Positions 7,008-12,083 of a DNA stretch of 12,083 nt are shown here, piece after piece. The number at the start of each line of letters is the position of its first letter. Within the stretch, counting starts at the first letter, position 1. The position numbers and the translations under genes were made by a program. The DNA lies in contig JAQWCZ010000041.1 in the NCBI GenBank assembly GCA_028705705.1, forward strand, positions 1 to 12,083, written 5' to 3'. A model generated the notes under the pieces. The model was not told where the DNA came from, did no database searches, and was given only the letters and a program-made list of their open reading frames with translations. Source of the DNA: Paludibacter sp. (GTDB lineage: Bacteria; Bacteroidota; Bacteroidia; Bacteroidales; Paludibacteraceae).

Positions 7008-7964
7008 ATGGCAAAAACAATAACAGAACCTATCGAACGCTACGGATTGAGCAAGCGGAACAGAAACAGAACGCTTTTCTCTCGTATTGGCGTTGTCGGA
7101 TGTGGAATTGAAGGGAGTGAAATAGCGACAACCGCTGCAATAAACGGAATGGAGGTTGTATTTTTAGAACCGAATAAGGAAAAAATTGCGAATGCGTTCA
7201 GTAGAATAGAAGCAAAGTTAGATCAAAAAATTACCAACTGGGGTCTGACTGAAAATGAAAAAAAAGCCATTCTTTCAAGAGTTCAGGGAACGACTTCATA
7301 TATAGATTTTCAAAATTGTGATTTTGTAATCGAAGCCATTCGATATGACAATCAAACAGGAGAACGACAGGTCAATGAAAGAAAAAAAGTATTTCAGCAA
7401 TTGGAACACGTTCTGGAACCTGATGCAATCATTGCATCTAATGTTACGACTGTTGTGGTAACAGAATTAGCGTCAGAATTGAAATATAAGGAAAGATGCA
7501 TAGGTATGCATTTTATGATTAATACTCCTGGTTCACAAATCCTCGAAATTGTATCTGGTCTGTACACTTCTCAGGAAACCTTTGACAAAGTAAGCAAGTT
7601 TGCCCGTATGATAAACCATCAGTATGTCTCTGTGATGGAATCAGCCGGATTAGTCAGTATTCGTTTATTTTTAACGCAATTAAATGAAGCTTGTCAGATC
7701 TTAATGGAAGGAATTTCGACGATTGAAGATATTGATAAGGTACTGATGGTTGGATTTGGACATAACCTCGGAGTTTTCCGTACTGCTGATAATATGGGGA
7801 TAGAGAAAATTGTAAAGTTGCTCAACAATCTGTATGATGAATATGGAAATATCAAGTATAAACCTTCTCCGATTTTATTGAGAATGGTACGTGCCAGGAA
7901 TTATGGAGTTAGCACCGGTAAAGGTTTTTATGTATATGACGAATCGGGTAATCTTGTAAAATAA
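7008..7964 (+). CDS. Divergent 3-hydroxyacyl-CoA dehydrogenase family protein
   Basis: This 318-aa protein has the two-domain fold of 3-hydroxybutyryl-CoA dehydrogenase: a Rossmann domain with GCGIEG (31-36) and an acidic Glu54 after strand 2 (NAD preference), DFVIEAIR (105-112), and a C-terminal helical domain ending STGKGFYVYD. The active site is altered. His168 and Glu180 of the GMHF...EIVSG region are kept. However, the usual HFFNP reads HFMIN, so the Asn is replaced by Ile or shifted by one. SNTSS reads SNVTT, and the Asn of PGFVxNR is Ile218 (AGLVSIR). Canonical activity is therefore uncertain. A basic 26-residue extension (RYGLSKRNRNR) precedes the Rossmann fold. It sits between pta and ackA, 69 bp after pta, and its TAA stop runs straight into the ackA ribosome binding site, so it is almost certainly cotranscribed with ackA. 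Its substrate is unknown. Confidence 0.88.
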   Translation: MAKTITEPIERYGLSKRNRNRTLFSRIGVVGCGIEGSEIATTAAINGMEVVFLEPNKEKIANAFSRIEAKLDQKITNWGLTENEKKAILSRVQGTTSYIDFQNCDFVIEAIRYDNQTGERQVNERKKVFQQLEHVLEPDAIIASNVTTVVVTELASELKYKERCIGMHFMINTPGSQILEIVSGLYTSQETFDKVSKFARMINHQYVSVMESAGLVSIRLFLTQLNEACQILMEGISTIEDIDKVLMVGFGHNLGVFRTADNMGIEKIVKLLNNLYDEYGNIKYKPSPILLRMVRARNYGVSTGKGFYVYDESGNLVK

Positions 7965-7965
7965 T

Positions 7966-7971
7966 GGAGGA
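7966..7971 (+). promoter_or_regulatory. Shine-Dalgarno sequence that sets the ackA start
   Basis: GGAGGA lies 7 nt before the ATG at 7979. An earlier in-frame ATG at 7964 overlaps the preceding stop and would place this motif inside the coding region, so 7979 is the likely start. Such a strong Shine-Dalgarno sequence stands out, as the other genes here have AT-rich leaders without one. Confidence 0.75.
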
Positions 7972-7978
7972 AAAAGTT

Positions 7979-9178
7979 ATGAAGATATTAGTGTTAAATT
8001 GCGGAAGTTCATCGGTAAAATACAAGTTACTTGATATGACAACCAATGAAGAATTGGGCTCAGGAGGTGTTGAAAAACTGGGTATGAAAGGCTCTTTTTT
8101 AAAACACAAACGTAAAGATGGTCAAAAAGTAATGCTGGAAGGTGAAATATTGGAGCATCAGGTCGCAGTAGAATATATTTTGGGTGTGTTGACCAGCAAA
8201 AAACACGGAGCTATAAAATCAATAGAAGAAATAAACGCTGTGGGACATCGTGTTGTACATGGAGGAGAAAAATTCAACTCCAGTGTACTTATTAACGATG
8301 AAGTTATTAAAAAAATTGAAGAATGTATTGAGATTGCACCTTTGCATAATCCACCTAACTTAGCAGGTATTCGCGCCATCAATGAACTGCTTCCGGATGT
8401 TCCTCAGGTAGCGGTTTTCGATACAGCATTTCATCAGACTATGCCTGATTATGCTTATATGTATGGTATTCCGTATGCATTGTATCAGAAATATGGTATT
8501 CGTCGCTATGGATTCCACGGAACCAGCCATCGTTATGTTTCTCGTCGTGCCTGTGAATTCCTGGGATTAGATTATGACAAGACCAAAGTTATCACTGCGC
8601 ACATTGGCAATGGAGCTTCCATCACAGCAGTAAAGAATGGAAAATCAATTGACACTTCCATGGGCTTCACACCAATTGAGGGATTGATGATGGGAACCCG
8701 CTCCGGAGATGTTGACCTTGGAGTAGTAACATTTTTGATGGAAAAAGAAATGATTAACTCAGCTTCTGTTTCTACTTTATTTAACAAACACAGTGGTGTT
8801 TTGGGAGTTTCCGGTATTTCATCCGATATGCGTGACATCGAAAAAGCTATTTCAGAAGGGAATGAAAGAGCCAAATTAGCCTTGAATATTTACGAATACA
8901 GGATGATAAAATACATTGGTTCTTATTTTGCAGCGCTCAATGGAGCTGATGTACTTGTATTTACCGGTGGAGTAGGAGAGAACCAAACCGGAACTCGCGA
9001 AAAAGTATGTAAAAGTTTTAGTTACTTAGGTTTAAAAATTGATGAAAAGTTGAATGCAGATTCAAAAGGGAAAGAAGTTCTGTTGAGCACACCTGATTCT
9101 ACAGTAAAAGTCGTTGTTATTCCTACCGATGAAGAATACATGATTGCTTCTGATACCATGGGGATTGTAAAAAATTAG
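7979..9178 (+). CDS. ackA: Acetate kinase
   Basis: Transfers phosphate from acetyl phosphate to ADP, giving acetate and ATP. It partners Pta from the same cluster and acts in the cytosol as a homodimer in known cases. The 399-aa protein from ATG 7979 has the standard family length. Conserved motifs are LNCGSSSVKYKL (6-17), HRVVHGG (90-96), PLHNPPNL (121-128), VFDTAFHQTMP (146-156), GFHGTSH (178-184), AHIGNGAS (207-214), GTRSGDVD (239-246), FTGGVGENQ (328-336) and IPTDEE (381-386). Residues matching the characterised Methanosarcina enzyme are all present: Asn7, Arg91, His123, Asp148, His180, Asn211, Arg241 and a Glu at 385/386. An active enzyme is expected. The upstream dehydrogenase-like gene ends 14 bp before this start, so translation is likely coupled or at least cotranscribed. 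The stop overlaps the pgl stop on the opposite strand by 4 bp. Confidence 0.97.
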   Translation: MKILVLNCGSSSVKYKLLDMTTNEELGSGGVEKLGMKGSFLKHKRKDGQKVMLEGEILEHQVAVEYILGVLTSKKHGAIKSIEEINAVGHRVVHGGEKFNSSVLINDEVIKKIEECIEIAPLHNPPNLAGIRAINELLPDVPQVAVFDTAFHQTMPDYAYMYGIPYALYQKYGIRRYGFHGTSHRYVSRRACEFLGLDYDKTKVITAHIGNGASITAVKNGKSIDTSMGFTPIEGLMMGTRSGDVDLGVVTFLMEKEMINSASVSTLFNKHSGVLGVSGISSDMRDIEKAISEGNERAKLALNIYEYRMIKYIGSYFAALNGADVLVFTGGVGENQTGTREKVCKSFSYLGLKIDEKLNADSKGKEVLLSTPDSTVKVVVIPTDEEYMIASDTMGIVKN

Positions 9179-9906
9179 ATTTTTCCTGCTGCTGCAGCAT
9201 CCATAACGAATTCTGCAATACCGAGGTAGTTGCCGGCATGAGCAGCCGGATATTTCTTTGCATCCATAGTTTCTGTGATAATTTCGCGAACGATACCGGA
9301 TTTATTTATTCCGGTAACCAGGAAAATAACTTGATCGGCATTGTTAATCGTTTTGCCGGTCAGGGTTATTCTTTTTTGACCACTTATAGGATGTGTGGCT
9401 ACATCCACAAATTTTTCCGAGTTGAGCAGCTCCATGTTATTTGGAAATATGGAAGCAGTATGACCATCATCACCAATACCCAATAAAATAATATCGAATA
9501 CAGGAAATCCGTTTCTTGCCGGTAATTCTCTGTGAAGCAGATTTGCATACCTGACGGCTTCATTGGCAGGAATATCTTCACCTTTCATCCTGAAGATGTT
9601 TTGAGCCGGAACAAAAGCAAATTGGAGTAAAGCATCGTAAGTCATACCGAAATTACTTTCAGGATGAGCCGGTTCCACACATCTTTCATCCACCCAAAAA
9701 AAACGTACTATTTCCCAGGGGATCTGGGTGCGAAAATTATCTTCAGCTAATAAAGCGAATAATTGTTTTGGTGTTGAGCCTCCGGAAACGGCGAGATTAA
9801 GTATTTGAGATTGTTTTTGTTTCGCGATGGCTTGTTCCAGGATGCGAGATGCTACAGCTTGTGCTGCCAGTCGACTGTTTTCAAAGACAGATGTTTCGGG
9901 TTTCAT
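9175..9906 (-). CDS. pgl: 6-phosphogluconolactonase
   Basis: Hydrolyses 6-phosphogluconolactone to 6-phosphogluconate, step two of the oxidative pentose phosphate pathway, directly following the Zwf reaction. The 243-aa protein belongs to the NagB/DevB-type family: LAVSGGSTPKQLF (38-50, phosphate binding), RFFWVDERCVEPAHPESNFG (68-87), DIILLGIGDDGHTASIFP (138-155, with the conserved Asp-Gly-His) and KRITLTGKTINNA (178-190). A glucosamine-6-phosphate deaminase is excluded mainly by the WVDERCV and DDGHTASIFP signatures and the zwf context. I chose the ATG at 9906 (MKPETSVFEN), which gives normal length. A GTG at 9957 would add 17 Asn/Ile-rich residues lacking family character. It lies 63 bp downstream of zwf on the same strand and is probably in the same operon. 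Its stop overlaps that of convergent ackA by 4 bp, leaving no room for a terminator between them. Confidence 0.94.
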   Translation of the reverse strand: MKPETSVFENSRLAAQAVASRILEQAIAKQKQSQILNLAVSGGSTPKQLFALLAEDNFRTQIPWEIVRFFWVDERCVEPAHPESNFGMTYDALLQFAFVPAQNIFRMKGEDIPANEAVRYANLLHRELPARNGFPVFDIILLGIGDDGHTASIFPNNMELLNSEKFVDVATHPISGQKRITLTGKTINNADQVIFLVTGINKSGIVREIITETMDAKKYPAAHAGNYLGIAEFVMDAAAAGKI

Positions 9907-9969
9907 GAAAATCTTTTCAGTTTTATTGTAGTTTATGTTAATAAAGTATTTAACCACATGAGGAACTAT

Positions 9970-11475
9970 TTACTCCTCGGGCTCTCTCCATTTTGTATAT
10001 TTATCATCAAACAGACTGTTTGATTCTTTGGGCCCCCAGGTGTTACATTCATAGAAGTAAAGTGGAATTTCCGGATTATCCTGCCAAGCCTGTATAATTG
10101 GATCGATAAATTTCCAGCTTGTTTTAACAGCATCTGCACGGGCATATAAAGTTGAATCTCCAACCATACAATCGAGCAGCAACCTTTCATAAGCTTCCGG
10201 AATTTTAGTTTCAGCCAGGTCGGCATATTTGAAGGCCATATTGACATTATGAACTTTATAACCTGCCCCCGGAATTTTCATACCGAAATCAATAGCAATA
10301 CCTGCATCCGGATGTATCCGCAGGATAATCATATTATTGGGATGTGTCAGACACAATTGTTTGAAAAGCTGATGAGGTGCGTGTTTCAAGTGAATAACCA
10401 CTTCTGTCACCCGTGCAGGAAGATGTTTGCCTGTCCGGATGTAGAAAGGCACATCACCCCATCTCCAGTTGTCGATATAAGTTTTGATGGCAACAAAAGT
10501 TTCAGTTTTTGAATTTGGATTTACACCCTGCTCCTGGCGGTAACCCGGATTCATTTTATTCTCAACTTGTGTTGCAATGTATTGTCCACGAACAACTTGA
10601 TTTGGTATGTCTGCAGCTTTAATGGGACGCAAAGCCTGTAGCACTTTCACGGTTTCATTCCGGATAGAATCCGAGTCGAAAATAACCGGAGGTTCCATGG
10701 CAACAACGGCAAGGACTTGCAGCAGATGGTTTTGTACCATATCACGTAAAGCTCCCGATCCATCGTAATAACCACCCCGATCTCCAACACCAATTTTCTC
10801 GGAGGCTGTAATTTCAACCCTGTCGATGTATTTTCGGTTCCATATTGGCTCGAAAAAACCGTTATAAAAGCGGGTGACCATGATGTTTTGAACTGTTTCC
10901 TTTCCGAGGTAATGATCAATGCGATAGATTTGATCTTCGTGAAATCCTTCGTGAAGTTTTTTATCCAAATCAATAGCAGTTGCATAGCTGTAACCAAAAG
11001 GTTTCTCTACGATGATGCGTTTCCATCCGTTTTCTTCTTGGTTCAGTCTGTACTTTACAAGATTTGCGGCAACCACTTCATATAAAAAAGGTGGGATAGA
11101 GAAATAATAAATAATGTTTTGTTTTACCCCTAATTTATCTGCTTGTTTTTGGATGTAATCCTTCAGTCCTTCAAAATCTTGTTCAGTCTGGTTGTGAACT
11201 TTTTTGTAAAAAACAAGGTTCAGAAAGCTTTCGAGTTTGTCGGGTGCATTTTTTATACCGGCAGGAGCAAATTCCATGAGTGCTGACCTCACATCAGCAC
11301 GATTGACTTCCTCTTCTTTTTCTTTACTCCCTGTCCCGATAACAATGAAATTATTTGGTAATAAATTATCTAAATAAAGTTGAAAGATGGCAGGTAGTAA
11401 CTTACGTCTCGACAAATCCCCATTCGATCCGAAGATAATCAGAATATGGTCTTCTAAATTTTTTTTGGAAAACAT
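9970..11475 (-). CDS. zwf: Glucose-6-phosphate 1-dehydrogenase
   Basis: Oxidises glucose 6-phosphate to 6-phosphogluconolactone with reduction of NAD(P), the entry step of the oxidative pentose phosphate pathway. The 501-aa length matches the bacterial family (about 480-510). Motifs: nucleotide-binding IIFGSNGDLSRRKLLPAI (13-30), VEKPFG (156-161), the substrate and catalytic signature YRIDHYLGKE (184-193, Asp187 and His188) and QNHLLQ with His250, the probable general base. These sit ten residues after the corresponding Leuconostoc residues (Asp177, His178, His240). The nucleotide motif has Asn-Gly (GSNGD) in place of the more usual Ala/Thr-Gly. The basic SRRK that follows may suit NADP, but cofactor choice cannot be read reliably. 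It precedes pgl by 63 bp. Upstream is an M23 peptidase gene on the same strand, 64 bp away, with an inverted repeat in the gap. The gnd gene, often clustered with these two, is absent here. Confidence 0.96.
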   Translation of the reverse strand: MFSKKNLEDHILIIFGSNGDLSRRKLLPAIFQLYLDNLLPNNFIVIGTGSKEKEEEVNRADVRSALMEFAPAGIKNAPDKLESFLNLVFYKKVHNQTEQDFEGLKDYIQKQADKLGVKQNIIYYFSIPPFLYEVVAANLVKYRLNQEENGWKRIIVEKPFGYSYATAIDLDKKLHEGFHEDQIYRIDHYLGKETVQNIMVTRFYNGFFEPIWNRKYIDRVEITASEKIGVGDRGGYYDGSGALRDMVQNHLLQVLAVVAMEPPVIFDSDSIRNETVKVLQALRPIKAADIPNQVVRGQYIATQVENKMNPGYRQEQGVNPNSKTETFVAIKTYIDNWRWGDVPFYIRTGKHLPARVTEVVIHLKHAPHQLFKQLCLTHPNNMIILRIHPDAGIAIDFGMKIPGAGYKVHNVNMAFKYADLAETKIPEAYERLLLDCMVGDSTLYARADAVKTSWKFIDPIIQAWQDNPEIPLYFYECNTWGPKESNSLFDDKYTKWREPEE

Positions 11476-11502
11476 GGTTGTAATATTTTATTCTACGAAT
11501 CC

Positions 11503-11528
11503 AAACAAATAAGTGGGGTGATTTGTTT
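11503..11528. repeat. Inverted repeat between the M23 gene and zwf (possible operator or mRNA hairpin)
   Basis: AAACAAAT (11503-11510) and ATTTGTTT (11521-11528) are perfect 8-bp arms around a GC-richer 10-nt loop. It sits 27 bp upstream of the zwf ATG. No T-tract follows on the minus strand, so it is not a normal terminator. I could not place a convincing zwf promoter in this gap. Confidence 0.45.
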
Positions 11529-11539
11529 TCCGTGATAAA

Positions 11540-12083
11540 TTATCTAATGCGAATGGTCTGACCAATCCTTAAGATTTTTTTTGGAGATATTCCATTTAGC
11601 CGACAGAGCGATCTTACACTTGTACCGTTACGTGCTGCAATTCTACCGAGGTTATCGCCATTTCTGATTTTATAATATTTTGCAGCCGCCATTGCCTGTA
11701 CTTCTTTCTGGTAGTAGAAAGAATGTTTTTTCGTGATCAGATATTCGTTTTCAAAAGGGGATCCACAAGCAAAATCAATTATTTTAGCCGGATTCATGGC
11801 GTTTCCAAGAAAACGGATTTCATAGTGTAGGTGTGGTCCCGTTGAACGGCCTGTACTCCCACCCAAAGCAATAGGTTCTCCGGCTGTAACCAATTGATCA
11901 AGTGTAACCAGTATTTCAGAAAGATGAGCATAGACTGTTTCTAATCCATTATCATGTCTGATAACGACATAATGACCATATCCTCTTCTATCGTAGTCAA
12001 TGATGCGAATTTTACCGGCGAACGAAGATACAACTGTATCTCCGGTATTTAGTTTTACATCAGTTCCATAATGATAACGATAT
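11540..12083 (-). CDS. M23-family metallopeptidase with C-terminal LysM domain, 5' end outside window
   Basis: This is the C-terminal 180 residues of a peptidoglycan endopeptidase of the M23/LytM family, expected to act in the periplasm or at the cell wall. The frame is open to the window edge, so the start and any signal peptide are missing. Visible zinc ligands are His4 and Asp8 of HYGTD and His86 of the HxH motif in GPHLHYE (84-88). The conserved catalytic His53 lies in VYAHLS, and the GGSTGRSTG loop is present. All ligands of an active enzyme are there, unlike degenerate EnvC/NlpD-type members. A LysM peptidoglycan-binding domain follows at about residues 135-180 (YYKIRNGDNLGRIAARNGTS, ending IGQTIRIR). 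The gene ends 64 bp before zwf on the same strand. Cotranscription with zwf is possible, but the functions are unrelated. Confidence 0.93.
   Translation of the reverse strand, partial: YRYHYGTDVKLNTGDTVVSSFAGKIRIIDYDRRGYGHYVVIRHDNGLETVYAHLSEILVTLDQLVTAGEPIALGGSTGRSTGPHLHYEIRFLGNAMNPAKIIDFACGSPFENEYLITKKHSFYYQKEVQAMAAAKYYKIRNGDNLGRIAARNGTSVRSLCRLNGISPKKILRIGQTIRIR

Noticed and set aside
9907..9957. GTG start extending pgl by 17 residues
   Set aside because: The extra residues are Asn/Ile/Lys-rich and unlike the family; the ATG at 9906 gives normal length.
9960..11085. Several 60-116-codon frames overlapping zwf on both strands
   Set aside because: All lie within zwf, show no domain features or leader signals, and are shadow frames.

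Overview
The window looks like chromosomal DNA from a member of the Bacteroidetes, most likely order Bacteroidales. It is AT-rich. It carries a DUF4294 protein, an exported helix-hairpin-helix/beta-barrel protein and a short single-domain phosphotransacetylase. Putative promoters match the Bacteroidetes sigma-factor pattern (TTTG, about 19-20 bp, TAnnTTTG), and most genes lack a Shine-Dalgarno sequence. The genus cannot be fixed from the sequence. I see no tRNA, rRNA, CRISPR array, insertion sequence or phage gene.

Layout: (1) Positions 2-673 hold the 3' end of a polyprenyl diphosphate synthase, followed by a conserved-looking helical protein of unknown function (738-1454). (2) On the minus strand, a DUF4294 secreted protein (2059-2664) and 5-formyltetrahydrofolate cyclo-ligase (1429-2037) form a two-gene operon. 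Its end overlaps the unknown gene by 26 bp, tail to tail. (3) From a divergent AT-rich promoter region (2665-2862), two plus-strand genes encode outer-membrane-type proteins: a PorV/FadL-like barrel (2863-3684) and a helix-hairpin-helix plus beta-barrel protein (3721-5769). (4) A putative terminator and an overlapping promoter (5835-5869) separate these from the acetate cluster: pta (5937-6938), a divergent 3-hydroxyacyl-CoA-dehydrogenase-like gene (7008-7964), and ackA (7979-9178). (5) On the minus strand come an M23 peptidase with a C-terminal LysM domain (partial, 11540-end), zwf (9970-11475) and pgl (9175-9906). The pgl gene ends tail to tail with ackA with a 4-bp overlap.

Functionally, Pta and AckA convert acetyl-CoA to acetate and make ATP, as expected of a fermentative anaerobe. 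Zwf and Pgl form the first two steps of the oxidative pentose phosphate pathway and supply reducing power; gnd is not in the window. The least explained parts are the exported HhH/barrel pair and the dehydrogenase-like protein between pta and ackA, which has lost several canonical active-site residues. No gene-free stretch exceeds 300 bases. The two largest gaps (2665-2862 and 5770-5936) hold the promoters and terminator listed.
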